A DNA stretch of 15,104 nt from Corynebacterium sp. (GCF_030530965.1 NZ_JAUMTY010000005.1:11667-26770); one strand, 5' to 3'; counted from the first letter of the stretch, positions 6,874-14,011 are shown. Translations and numbers: made by a program. The notes: generated by a model not told the origin, from the sequence alone.

Positions 6874-6905
6874 GCGCTCTAATTATGGAGCGCATTTTAA
6901 TTCTT
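6874..6905 (+). terminator. Terminator-like hairpin inside the intergenic region
   Basis: GCGCTC (6874-6879) pairs with GAGCGC (6888-6893), extendable by a G-U and an A-U pair to leave a 4-base loop. It is followed on the plus strand by the T-rich ATTTTAATTCTT. No coding gene precedes it within 3 kb on this strand, so it may end a small RNA or shield the acn promoter from upstream transcription. AATGCG (6861-6866) could instead pair with CGCATT (6891-6896), giving a competing fold. Confidence 0.4.
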
Positions 6906-6933
6906 CCATGCGTTTGTCGACGCTGCGTGCCGC

Positions 6934-6975
6934 GTCGTAAGTGAATGTGTTACCCCAATACGTGTCGCAAGTGAA
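6934..6975 (+). repeat. 12-bp direct repeat upstream of the acn promoter
   Basis: GTCGTAAGTGAA (6934-6945) recurs as GTCGCAAGTGAA (6964-6975), 11 of 12 identical and spaced exactly 30 bp start to start, close to three helical turns. It sits roughly 110-150 bp upstream of the predicted acn -10. The spacing suggests two molecules of an activator or repressor on one DNA face; I cannot name the protein. Confidence 0.45.
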
Positions 6976-7073
6976 AAGAATCGATGCTCCACAAGCGACT
7001 TCCCGATCTGCCGGGATCAACTCTCGGCCCCGGAAGTAACTTTTGGGGGTGAATAAGGCCCCAGATTCGCTTA

Positions 7074-7089
7074 CAGTACGTCTGTACTG
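7074..7089. promoter_or_regulatory. AcnR operator at the acn promoter
   Basis: CAGTAC (7074-7079), a 4-base gap GTCT, and GTACTG (7084-7089) form a perfect inverted repeat. It matches the AcnR site published for C. glutamicum (CAGNAC-N4-GTACTG type). It overlaps the predicted -10, so AcnR binding would block RNA polymerase, as in C. glutamicum. Confidence 0.88.
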
Positions 7090-7090
7090 T
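7085..7090 (+). promoter_or_regulatory. Predicted acn -10 element
   Basis: TACTGT fits TANNNT and lies within the right arm of the AcnR palindrome. Transcription would start near 7097, giving a leader of roughly 190 bases before the GTG at 7289. A matching -35 (CAGATT near 7062) is poor, which fits a promoter needing an activator such as RamA. Confidence 0.5.
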
Positions 7091-7150
7091 TAGAGTTTGG
7101 GCTGCAATATGCTGGGCAAACCCCCTTGTCGTGGGATTCTGAGAGCAAAG

Positions 7151-7180
7151 TTCAAGGTATTGCGCGCAGGCGGCCTTGAA
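7151..7180 (+). other. Hairpin in the acn 5' leader (proximal to the promoter)
   Basis: TTCAAGG (7151-7157) pairs perfectly with CCTTGAA (7174-7180) around a 16-base GC-rich loop. It lies inside the predicted acn leader mRNA. There is no T-run, so it is not a terminator. Confidence 0.35.
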
Positions 7181-7218
7181 TGCTGCCACAATGGATCATG
7201 AGGAATCACGACGTTGTG

Positions 7219-7247
7219 CAGCTTTGTCAGTAGTTTTCTGACAGCTG
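7219..7247 (+). other. Hairpin in the acn 5' leader (near the start codon)
   Basis: CAGC (7219-7222) pairs with GCTG (7244-7247), and inside it TGTCAG (7225-7230) pairs with CTGACA (7238-7243). There is a two-base bulge on the left arm and a seven-base loop. It ends about 30 bases before the acn ribosome binding site. The loop does not have the CAGUGN sequence of an iron-responsive element. Confidence 0.4.
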
Positions 7248-7288
7248 TAACCCCTGAAAGTCGAAAGAGAAGAGGACTGGAGCTCGCT

Positions 7289-10078
7289 GTGTCAGAAAGT
7301 AAGAACTCCTTTGATGCCAAATCGACGTTGAAGGTTGGAGATAAGTCGTATGACTATTTCCGCCTTTCCGCCGTTCCTGGCATGGAAAAATTACCGTACT
7401 CCCTCAAGGTTTTGGGAGAGAACCTCCTCCGCAACGAGGATGGCAAGAACACTACTGTTGACCACATCAAAGCTGTTGCAAACTGGGAACCGAGCGCAGA
7501 GCCCGATACTGAGATTCAGTTCACCCCAGCCCGCGTCCTCATGCAGGACTTCACGGGTGTCGCCTGCATCGTCGACCTCGCTACCATTCGTGACGCGGTG
7601 GTCACGCTGGGTGGCAAGGCAGAATCGGTAAACCCACTCAACCCAGCAGAGATGGTCATTGACCACTCAGTGATTATCGAAGCGTTCGGCTCTGAAGATG
7701 CCATCGAGAAGAACGTCGAAATTGAGTACCAGCGCAATGACGAGCGCTACAAGTTCCTCCGTTGGGGCACCGGTGCTTTCGACAACTTCCGGGTTGTCCC
7801 CCCGGGAACAGGCATTGTTCACCAGGTAAACATCGAGTACCTCGCCCGCGTCGTGTTCGACCGTGACGGTCTTGCCTACCCGGATACATGTATTGGTACT
7901 GACTCCCACACGACGATGGAAAACGGCCTCGGAATTCTGGGCTGGGGCGTCGGCGGTATTGAGGCTGAGGCCGCCATGCTCGGCCAGCCGGTGTCGATGC
8001 TGGTGCCACGCGTTGTTGGATTTAAGCTCACGGGTGAGATCCCCGCCGGCGTGACCGCGACAGACGTCGTCCTCACCATTACCGACATGCTTCGTCAGCA
8101 CGGAGTCGTCGGTAAGTTCGTTGAGTTCTACGGCCAAGGCGTTTCTTCAGTGCCGCTTGCTAACCGTGCAACCATCGGTAACATGTCGCCAGAATTCGGA
8201 TCGACAGCGGCCATCTTCCCGATCGATGAAGAGACAATCAGGTACCTACGCTTGACTGGCCGTTCCGAAGAGAAGTGCGCGCTCGTCGAGGCTTACGCTA
8301 AAGAACAAGGCATGTGGCTTGACGAGAACACTCCGGAGGCAGAGTACTCCGAGTACCTCGAATTGGATCTGTCGACGGTCGTTGCATCGATCGCTGGACC
8401 TAAGCGCCCACAGGACCGCATCGAGCTCACCGATTCGAAGGCTCAGTTCCGCAAGGACCTTCACAACTACAGTGATGGCGAAGTCAAGGACGTTGTCGAA
8501 GCAGACGCTCCTGCTAAGGAAGATGTCGCCGCCTACAACGAGTCCCGGCCCGGCCACGGCGAATCTGCCGCCGAGGGCGCTGAGGGCCGCCCCTCGTCCC
8601 CGATCGTCGTGAAGTCCCCTGAAGGTGGCGAATACACGCTCGACCACGGCATGGTCGCCATTGCATCGATTACCTCATGTACTAACACCTCCAACCCCTC
8701 AGTGATGGTTGGTGCAGGTTTGCTCGCGCGTAAGGCTGCTGAAAAGGGACTGCACGCGAAGCCATGGGTCAAGACCATTTGTGCCCCTGGCTCGCAGGTT
8801 GTCAATGGATACTTCGAGCGTGCTGACCTCTGGAAAGACCTCGAAGCCCTCGGTTTCTATCTCTCCGGCTTCGGTTGTGCAACCTGTATCGGTAACTCCG
8901 GTCCGCTGCCCGCCGAAATCTCACAGGCCATTAACCAGGCTGACCTTGCCGCAACGGCTGTGCTGTCCGGTAACAGGAACTTCGAAGGCCGCATCTCGCC
9001 AGACGTCAAGATGAACTACCTTGCATCGCCTATCTTGGTTATTGCTTACGCAATTGCCGGGACGATGGATTTCGATTTTGACGAGCAGCCACTTGGCCAA
9101 GACCAGGATGGCAATGACGTCTACCTCAAAGACATCTGGCCCTCCACGGATGAGATCGAATCCACGATCGAGTCCAGCATTTCCCGTGAAATGTACGAGA
9201 CTGACTACCAAGATGTCTTCGCAGGCGACGACCGCTGGAAGAACCTGGACACCCCGGATGGCGAAACATTCGCGTGGGATGATGAGTCCTCCTACATTCG
9301 CCGTGCCCCCTACTTCGATGGCATGTCCGTCGAACCGGATCCGGTTGAGGACGTGAAGGGCGCTCGCGTCCTCGCGCTGTTGGGCGATTCAGTGACCACT
9401 GACCACATCTCCCCCGCGTCGGCAATTAAGCCCGGTACCCCGGCGGCCCAGTACCTGGACTCCATGGGTGTGGCCCGTAAGGACTACAACTCATTGGGAT
9501 CTCGTCGTGGTAACCACGAAGTCATGGTTCGCGGTACGTTTGCCAACATTCGCCTGCAGAACCAGCTCCTCGATGGGGTTTCCGGTGGATACACCCGAGA
9601 TTTCACCCAAGAAGGCGGACCGCAGTCCTTCATTTACGACGCTGCGCTGAACTATGAGAAGGAAAAGACTCCTCTCGTCGTCTTGGGCGGTAAAGAATAC
9701 GGCACCGGTTCGTCCCGTGACTGGGCAGCTAAGGGCACCCTGCTGTTGGGTGTTAAGGCCGTCATTGCCGAATCCTTCGAGCGTATTCACCGCTCCAACC
9801 TGATCGGTATGGGCGTCATCCCGCTTCAGTTCCCAGAGGGCGAATCCTGGAAGTCGCTGGGCCTCGACGGCACAGAGACCTACGACATTGAAGGCATCGA
9901 GAAGTTCAACGATGACACCATCCCGAAGACGGTCAAGGTGACCGCCACGAAGGAAAACGGTGAAACCGTCAACTTCGATGCAGTTGTCCGTATCGACACA
10001 CCCGGTGAGGCGGACTACTACCGGAACGGAGGCATCCTCCAGTACGTCCTGCGTCGGATGATGAAGGAAGACAGCTAA
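7289..10078 (+). CDS. acn: Aconitate hydratase (aconitase A type)
   Basis: This TCA-cycle enzyme interconverts citrate and isocitrate via cis-aconitate with a [4Fe-4S] cluster, in the cytoplasm. The three cluster ligands are Cys464 (ITSCTNTSNPS), Cys530 and Cys533 (GFGCATCIGNSGP); the 66- and 3-residue spacing equals that of E. coli AcnA. Other family blocks are FTPARVLMQDFTG, IGTDSHTTMENGLG, and in the C-terminal swivel domain GDSVTTDHISPA and KEYGTGSSRDWAAKG (Arg810). I start at the GTG at 7289, which has GGAG six bases upstream and gives 929 residues beginning MSESKNSF. The frame is open further back, to 7214, and a few residues more (ELAV) resemble the annotated C. glutamicum N-terminus. 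Expression should be repressed by AcnR. The repressor gene follows after 33 bp with no terminator between. Confidence 0.97.
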   Translation: MSESKNSFDAKSTLKVGDKSYDYFRLSAVPGMEKLPYSLKVLGENLLRNEDGKNTTVDHIKAVANWEPSAEPDTEIQFTPARVLMQDFTGVACIVDLATIRDAVVTLGGKAESVNPLNPAEMVIDHSVIIEAFGSEDAIEKNVEIEYQRNDERYKFLRWGTGAFDNFRVVPPGTGIVHQVNIEYLARVVFDRDGLAYPDTCIGTDSHTTMENGLGILGWGVGGIEAEAAMLGQPVSMLVPRVVGFKLTGEIPAGVTATDVVLTITDMLRQHGVVGKFVEFYGQGVSSVPLANRATIGNMSPEFGSTAAIFPIDEETIRYLRLTGRSEEKCALVEAYAKEQGMWLDENTPEAEYSEYLELDLSTVVASIAGPKRPQDRIELTDSKAQFRKDLHNYSDGEVKDVVEADAPAKEDVAAYNESRPGHGESAAEGAEGRPSSPIVVKSPEGGEYTLDHGMVAIASITSCTNTSNPSVMVGAGLLARKAAEKGLHAKPWVKTICAPGSQVVNGYFERADLWKDLEALGFYLSGFGCATCIGNSGPLPAEISQAINQADLAATAVLSGNRNFEGRISPDVKMNYLASPILVIAYAIAGTMDFDFDEQPLGQDQDGNDVYLKDIWPSTDEIESTIESSISREMYETDYQDVFAGDDRWKNLDTPDGETFAWDDESSYIRRAPYFDGMSVEPDPVEDVKGARVLALLGDSVTTDHISPASAIKPGTPAAQYLDSMGVARKDYNSLGSRRGNHEVMVRGTFANIRLQNQLLDGVSGGYTRDFTQEGGPQSFIYDAALNYEKEKTPLVVLGGKEYGTGSSRDWAAKGTLLLGVKAVIAESFERIHRSNLIGMGVIPLQFPEGESWKSLGLDGTETYDIEGIEKFNDDTIPKTVKVTATKENGETVNFDAVVRIDTPGEADYYRNGGILQYVLRRMMKEDS

Positions 10079-10111
10079 GGCAGACTACTGCCTTCGCAAC
10101 AGGTATTGGTC

Positions 10112-10672
10112 ATGCCTAAAGTCAGTGACGTTGATCTCGAAAGACGGAGGTCACAGATTCTCGACGCCGCGCGTACATGTTTCGCCGAATACGGCTACGA
10201 AGGTGCAACTGTACGACGGCTCGAGGAGGCGACCGGACGAACCCGCGGAGCGATCTTCCACCACTTTGGCGATAAACAAGGTTTGTTCTTCGAACTAGCT
10301 CGCGAAGACGCGATTCACATGGCAGACATTGCGGCCTCTCACGGACTGATCGACGTTATGCGAAACATCGTCGACAATCCTGATGGATACCAATGGGCAT
10401 TAACCCAGCTCGAAGTGGGAAGGCTCGTCCGGACTGACCCATCATTTCGTTGTCGTTGGAATAGCGAACACAAGCGTATCGACGATGCGGTGCGGCGACG
10501 GGTTTCCCAGCAGATAGACGACGGTGTTATGCGCACCGACGTGAGCCCTGAGGTCATTTGTTCGTTGCTGATCGTCGTTTTTGATGGGGTGCTCTCTGCC
10601 GTTGGTGCAGGTGATACTGCTCCGGAGCTCCCCCTCGCCCTTGATGTCCTGGAAGACAGTTTGCGCAAGTAG
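10112..10672 (+). CDS. acnR: AcnR, TetR-family repressor of aconitase
   Basis: The 186-residue protein has a typical TetR N-terminal DNA-binding domain. Helix 1 begins near RRRSQILDAARTCFAEYGY (11-29), and the helix-turn-helix spans about residues 32-51 with GATVRRLEEATGRTRGAIFHH, almost identical to corynebacterial AcnR. The C-terminal ligand and dimer domain is the more divergent part, as usual. In C. glutamicum AcnR represses acn, and citrate-Mg2+ was reported to release it. The cognate palindrome is present here at 7074-7089. I chose the ATG at 10112 with AACAGG eight bases upstream; a TTG at 10106 would add two residues. The gene is cotranscribed with acn and followed 19 bp later by an intrinsic terminator, so the circuit is autoregulated through the acn promoter. 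Confidence 0.95.
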   Translation: MPKVSDVDLERRRSQILDAARTCFAEYGYEGATVRRLEEATGRTRGAIFHHFGDKQGLFFELAREDAIHMADIAASHGLIDVMRNIVDNPDGYQWALTQLEVGRLVRTDPSFRCRWNSEHKRIDDAVRRRVSQQIDDGVMRTDVSPEVICSLLIVVFDGVLSAVGAGDTAPELPLALDVLEDSLRK

Positions 10673-10690
10673 GTCGTGATAGGCCACTCA

Positions 10691-10721
10691 CAGAGGCGCT
10701 GCGCTATGTAGCGCCTCTTTT
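10691..10721 (+). terminator. Intrinsic terminator of the acn-acnR operon
   Basis: AGAGGCGCT (10691-10699) pairs perfectly with AGCGCCTCT (10709-10717) around a nine-base loop, and a run of T completes the motif. It begins 19 bases after the acnR stop codon. Confidence 0.93.
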
Positions 10722-10836
10722 TCATACCCTCATGCCTTTGACGGTGCTGCGTGCATATCTTGACGGCGCCGCGCCAGACTTCCAGGCGCGAGCGAGAGCT
10801 CCACGCACGAGGCACGTATGAGGGGTGGAAGCGCAG

Positions 10837-10867
10837 TTGTTTTCTTGCTATGGGTTCCCGCTATTCT
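10837..10867 (+). promoter_or_regulatory. Candidate promoter for the ACT-UPF0210 operon
   Basis: TATTCT (10862-10867) fits TANNNT and is followed by exactly seven bases and the ATG at 10875, the geometry of a leaderless transcript. A possible -35, TTGTTT (10837-10842), is 19 bases upstream, slightly long. Confidence 0.45.
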
Positions 10868-10874
10868 GTATTAC

Positions 10875-11144
10875 ATGATCGCGATCATGACCGTCACCGG
10901 GTTAGATCACACCGGAATTATTGCTGCTGTGGCCACGCAATTGGCAAAAGTAGACGCAAATATTACTAACGTGTCTCAAACAATTATGGGTGATTATTTC
11001 ACCATGATTCTGCAAGTAGATTTTGATGAGAATTCTCAAAGTCTCGATGCTCTACAGGATGCTATGAAACCCGTAGAGGTAGAGCAGAAACTCAAGATAC
11101 GTCTTCAGTCGGAAGCTATTTTCCGTGCCATGCACGAGTTATAG
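10875..11144 (+). CDS. ACT-domain protein, UPF0237 family
   Basis: The product from the ATG at 10875 is 89 residues, the usual length of UPF0237, a stand-alone ACT domain with beta-alpha-beta-beta-alpha-beta fold. The N-terminal strand and turn MTVTGLDHTGIIAAVATQL (5-23) is the classic ACT start, with the Gly-rich turn that binds small ligands such as amino acids. ANITNVSQTIMGDYFTMILQVD follows as the second and third strands. The frame is open a further 19 codons upstream, but those residues are not family-like and a leaderless promoter fits the internal ATG. The gene lies 12 bp before a UPF0210 gene. This pair is conserved in many bacteria, which suggests the ACT protein is the sensory or regulatory partner. 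The ligand is unknown. Confidence 0.9.
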   Translation: MIAIMTVTGLDHTGIIAAVATQLAKVDANITNVSQTIMGDYFTMILQVDFDENSQSLDALQDAMKPVEVEQKLKIRLQSEAIFRAMHEL

Positions 11145-11156
11145 GCCGGTGTTGGT

Positions 11157-12515
11157 ATGGATACAAAGCATAATATTCTCGAGACCATTTCCATGATTGA
11201 GGAGCAGCGTCTCGATATCCGCACCGTGACCATGGGAATCAACATCCTCCACTGTGCGAATTCTGATATCGAGAAGGCTGCCACTCATATTTACGACACC
11301 ATTACGAGCTGCGCTGAGCATCTCGTTCCGGTGACCGAAGGGATTTCCCGAGAACTCGGAATACCTATTGTCAACAAGCGCGTATCAGTCACCCCCGTGT
11401 CGCTAGTCGCTGCTGCCTCAGACTGTGTGGATCCGACACCCCTCGCCCACGCCTTGGATAAAGCGGCGAAAACCACCGGTGTGGACTTCGTGGGCGGCTA
11501 TTCTGCCCTCGTCGAAAAGGGAATGACGAAATACGATCGGGCGCTTATCGATTCCATTCCCGAAGCCCTGGCATCCACCGGGTTGGTATGTTCATCGGTC
11601 AATATTGGCTCCTCCCGTGCCGGACTGAATATGGACGCCATCGGGCGGATGGGTGAAGTGATCGTTGAATCGGCACACTCCGACACAGAGAACTCGGTGT
11701 TGGGGCCTGCCAAACTCGTCGTCTTCTCCAACGCTGTTGGCGACAACCCCTTCATGGCCGGCGCGTTCCATGGAATTGAAGAGCCCGATTGCGTAGTTAG
11801 CGTCGGCGTATCAGGCCCCGGGGTTATCCAACGTGCCCTCGCAAAGGTGCCTGATTGCTCATTTGATGACATGGCGGAGGTCATTAAAAAATCAGCCTTT
11901 AAAGTGACTCGAATGGGGCAGCTCGTGGGAACATTAGCTGCAGACCGCCTAGGCAAACGTTTTGGAATTGTCGATCTCTCCCTTGCCCCTACTGCTGAAA
12001 TCGGTGATTCGGTCGCTCACATTCTTGAGGAAATGGGGCTTGGCAAGGTCGGGACGCATGGCACGACGGCAGCCTTGGCGTTGCTGAACGATGCGGTCAA
12101 GAAGGGCGGGATGATGGCCTGCTCGCATGTCGGTGGGCTATCAGGTTCTTTCATCCCGGTTAGTGAGGATGCTGGCATGATCGATGCAGCCCGTGAAGGG
12201 GTTATCACCCTAGATAAACTCGAGGCAATGACCTCGATCTGTTCGGTGGGGTTGGACATGGTTGCGGTCCCCGGCGATACTCCCCCAGAGACGATTTCCG
12301 GAATGATTGCCGACGAAGCTGCAATCGGTATGATGAACCATAAAACAACTGCTGTACGAGTTATTCCGGTCCCTGGGAAGACCGTGGGAGACGACGTTGA
12401 CTTCGGTGGTCTTCTGGGACGAGCCCCGATCATGCCAGTTCATGGAGCATCGTCAGCAACGTTTATTCGTCGTGGCGGTCAGCTCCCTGCGCCTGTTCAT
12501 GGTTTTAGGAATTAA
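11157..12515 (+). CDS. UPF0210 / DUF711 (PFL-like) family protein
   Basis: The 452-residue product spans the whole UPF0210 family. It starts with the characteristic ILETISMIEEQRLDIRTVTMGI block (7-28) and ILHCANSD. Later come FVGGYSALVEKGMTKYDR, SSVNIGSSRAGLNMDAI, a Gly-rich VSVGVSGPGVI segment, TAEIGDSVAHILEEMGLGKVGTHGTTAALA and VPGDTPPETISGMIADEAAIGMMNHKTTAVRVIPVPG near the C-terminus. Structural work on relatives places the family in a fold like pyruvate-formate lyase barrels, but I see no C-terminal glycyl-radical motif, and no reaction is established to my knowledge. It is probably cytoplasmic. It is coupled to the upstream ACT-domain gene (12-bp gap, weak ribosome binding site), so the two likely form an enzyme and effector-binding pair. 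Confidence 0.93.
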   Translation: MDTKHNILETISMIEEQRLDIRTVTMGINILHCANSDIEKAATHIYDTITSCAEHLVPVTEGISRELGIPIVNKRVSVTPVSLVAAASDCVDPTPLAHALDKAAKTTGVDFVGGYSALVEKGMTKYDRALIDSIPEALASTGLVCSSVNIGSSRAGLNMDAIGRMGEVIVESAHSDTENSVLGPAKLVVFSNAVGDNPFMAGAFHGIEEPDCVVSVGVSGPGVIQRALAKVPDCSFDDMAEVIKKSAFKVTRMGQLVGTLAADRLGKRFGIVDLSLAPTAEIGDSVAHILEEMGLGKVGTHGTTAALALLNDAVKKGGMMACSHVGGLSGSFIPVSEDAGMIDAAREGVITLDKLEAMTSICSVGLDMVAVPGDTPPETISGMIADEAAIGMMNHKTTAVRVIPVPGKTVGDDVDFGGLLGRAPIMPVHGASSATFIRRGGQLPAPVHGFRN

Positions 12516-12546
12516 TCTCTGGCATTGTTTGGCCTTGAAAAGCGAA

Positions 12547-12576
12547 TTTACAAGATCGACGGATATAGACTAAGCT
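12547..12576 (+). promoter_or_regulatory. Candidate promoter for the amidotransferase gene
   Basis: TTTACA (12547-12552), an 18-base spacer and TAAGCT (12571-12576) are followed by seven bases and the ATG at 12584. This is a good promoter with leaderless geometry; no ribosome binding site is present. Confidence 0.55.
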
Positions 12577-12583
12577 GTCTGCT

Positions 12584-13324
12584 ATGAATTTTGTACTGTT
12601 CTCGCCTCGTCACGGAGCTGATGTTGCCGCAAGCGAACTTTATGACTTCATGAGTGCTAGCGGCCTTCAACCTCACGAGCTTGAACAGCGAATGCTTGAT
12701 AGCGAATCCGCCGAACTGGGAGATCTTCACGGTATCGACGGCATCTTCGTCGGTGGCTCGCCCCATACAGTGACTAATCCTCACAAAGATGAGGAGCAGG
12801 AGCACGTCGAGCGCCTTCTGAGAGCACTTACGGGGACCAGGATTCCTGTCATAAATATCTGCTTCGGCGCCCATGTCCTAGCGGATACTCATGGCGGAAC
12901 TATTGCCCGCCTCCACCCCGAAGACTCCGGGCCGACGCAGGTTCGCTTGACCGACGCTGCCGCGTCGGACCCGCTGTGCCGGTCGCTTCCATCCACGTTC
13001 CAAGCATTTACCGGCCACACGGAAAATATCGAGATCCTCCCCCAGGACGCCACCCTGTTGGCATATGGCGATGCCTGCCCAATCCAGATTTTCCGGGTTG
13101 GTGAGACACAGTGGGCGACGCAATTCCACGCGGAAATGGATGCGTCGGGGCTGCGTCAGCGGATGGAGTTCTATCGCAACTACGGTTACTTCGGCGTCGA
13201 TGAGTTCACGTCCATCGTCAACGCTACAGCGAAAGTCGACGTATCCCCCGCGCGGCAGATTCTCGCCAACTTCGTCGATTTCTGCCGCTCATACTCTCGG
13301 GAGCTATCCCAGAGCGTCGCCTAG
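12584..13324 (+). CDS. Class I glutamine amidotransferase (GMP synthase-like GATase domain)
   Basis: The 246-residue protein is a single class I GATase domain. Such domains hydrolyse glutamine to ammonia and glutamate. The catalytic triad is visible: nucleophile Cys93 in VINICFGAHVLAD, His182 and Glu184 in WATQFHAEMD. The oxyanion-side strand GIFVGGSPHTV (53-63) and the TGHTENIEILPQDATLLAYG segment (143-162) match the stand-alone GMP synthase-like GATases of actinobacteria. No synthetase domain is fused or adjacent, so the acceptor is unknown; a detoxifying or gamma-glutamyl hydrolase role is possible. The C. glutamicum homologue sits in the same neighbourhood downstream of acnR. The gene has its own promoter and ends inside the converging gene, with 21 bp overlap. 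Confidence 0.9.
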   Translation: MNFVLFSPRHGADVAASELYDFMSASGLQPHELEQRMLDSESAELGDLHGIDGIFVGGSPHTVTNPHKDEEQEHVERLLRALTGTRIPVINICFGAHVLADTHGGTIARLHPEDSGPTQVRLTDAAASDPLCRSLPSTFQAFTGHTENIEILPQDATLLAYGDACPIQIFRVGETQWATQFHAEMDASGLRQRMEFYRNYGYFGVDEFTSIVNATAKVDVSPARQILANFVDFCRSYSRELSQSVA

Positions 13325-13975
13325 CTGCGAATCGCCGTCGGCGAACGGAATGATCTTATTCGGCGCGGTCGGTGCTTCAACCTCATACGCTGCTACGTGA
13401 GCGACGAGCTCTCGAGACGTATCTGCGGGGCGCTCCTGGTTTGCGGTGTCCTCTACGGTGTGGACGTCGATCCCCTTGGCCCGCTCCATGGTGAGGGCCG
13501 TCGGTGCCAGAATGGCGAAATCTAATGAGGAATCCAACAGATGTTGGTCCGCAGCACGCTTGGCTAACGAATAGTGGTAGAGCGAGTTGTCCTCGGGTAG
13601 GTCGACGGTTGTTGAGCCCCAGAAGCTGACCATGATGTAGCGCGGGGAGCTCTCTGACCGTTGAGCAGCGTCGATCGATGCTATCGCTGCGTCGCGGTCG
13701 ACGGCATAGGTCGCTTCGGTGCCACCCTTGCCACCAGCTCCGGCGCTCCACACGATCGCGTCGACGCCAATGAGAAGCTCATCCCACTCTTCGGCAGTCA
13801 AAGAGGCGACGTCTTTAACAACCGGGTTTGCGCCGGTTTTGGTGATGTCCTCACTCTGATCTGGATTCCGAATGAGTGAATGAACGCTGAAACCATCTCT
13901 CACCAGCAGGGGCGCGAGTTTCAGCGCGACTTTACCGTGTCCACCAATGATTAGTACATTCTTCTTATCAGACAT
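13304..13975 (-). CDS. NAD(P)-binding Rossmann-fold protein (NmrA/SDR-like)
   Basis: The 223-residue product is an atypical short-chain dehydrogenase-like protein. Residues 6-24 (NVLIIGGHGKVALKLAPLL) form the first strand and the glycine-rich dinucleotide loop. SLIRN (33-37) is the end of strand two, where an Arg favours NADP(H). DAIVWSAGAGG (72-82) is the strand-four NAG-like region, and a YHYSLAKRAADQHL segment (133-146) carries a YxxxK. Homologues are annotated as nucleoside-diphosphate-sugar epimerase or NAD-dependent epimerase/dehydratase, but the length and sequence favour the NmrA/HSCARG-type group, and the substrate is unknown. It starts at the ATG at 13975 behind a probable leaderless promoter. 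The 3' end overlaps the converging amidotransferase gene by 21 bp. Confidence 0.88.
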   Translation of the reverse strand: MSDKKNVLIIGGHGKVALKLAPLLVRDGFSVHSLIRNPDQSEDITKTGANPVVKDVASLTAEEWDELLIGVDAIVWSAGAGGKGGTEATYAVDRDAAIASIDAAQRSESSPRYIMVSFWGSTTVDLPEDNSLYHYSLAKRAADQHLLDSSLDFAILAPTALTMERAKGIDVHTVEDTANQERPADTSRELVAHVAAYEVEAPTAPNKIIPFADGDSQLGDALG

Positions 13976-13981
13976 ACATCC

Positions 13982-14011
13982 ACTCTAAGGACTTTCTTCT
14001 GATTCTGCCAG
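13982..14011 (-). promoter_or_regulatory. Candidate promoter for the NAD(P)-binding protein gene
   Basis: On the minus strand CTGGCA (14006-14011), an 18-base spacer and TAGAGT (13982-13987) precede the ATG at 13975 by six bases. No ribosome binding site is present, so a leaderless transcript is likely. Confidence 0.45.

Larger units (their letters stand above)
6335..7073. other. Long intergenic region between NlpC/P60 and acn
   Basis: I see no convincing gene in this stretch. A plus-strand open frame of 85 codons (6463-6720) lacks a ribosome binding site and recognisable motifs. Positions 6541-6720 are only about 39% G+C, clearly below the flanking genes. Other contents are the palindrome at 6712-6736, a GlxR-like site at 6676-6691, a terminator-like hairpin at 6874-6905, a direct repeat at 6934-6975, and C/G-run motifs ACCCCA (6952-6957) and TGGGGGT (7044-7050) of the type bound by RamA in C. 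glutamicum. I found no tRNA-like T-loop and no remnant of a recognisable protein. Confidence 0.6.

Noticed and set aside
7214..7288. 25-residue N-terminal extension of aconitase
   Set aside because: The residues do not resemble aconitase, and the stretch contains a hairpin and the ribosome binding site for the GTG at 7289.
10818..10874. Longer N-terminus for the ACT-domain protein
   Set aside because: The extra 19 residues overlap a probable promoter and exceed the usual family length; the ATG at 10875 gives the canonical ACT start.
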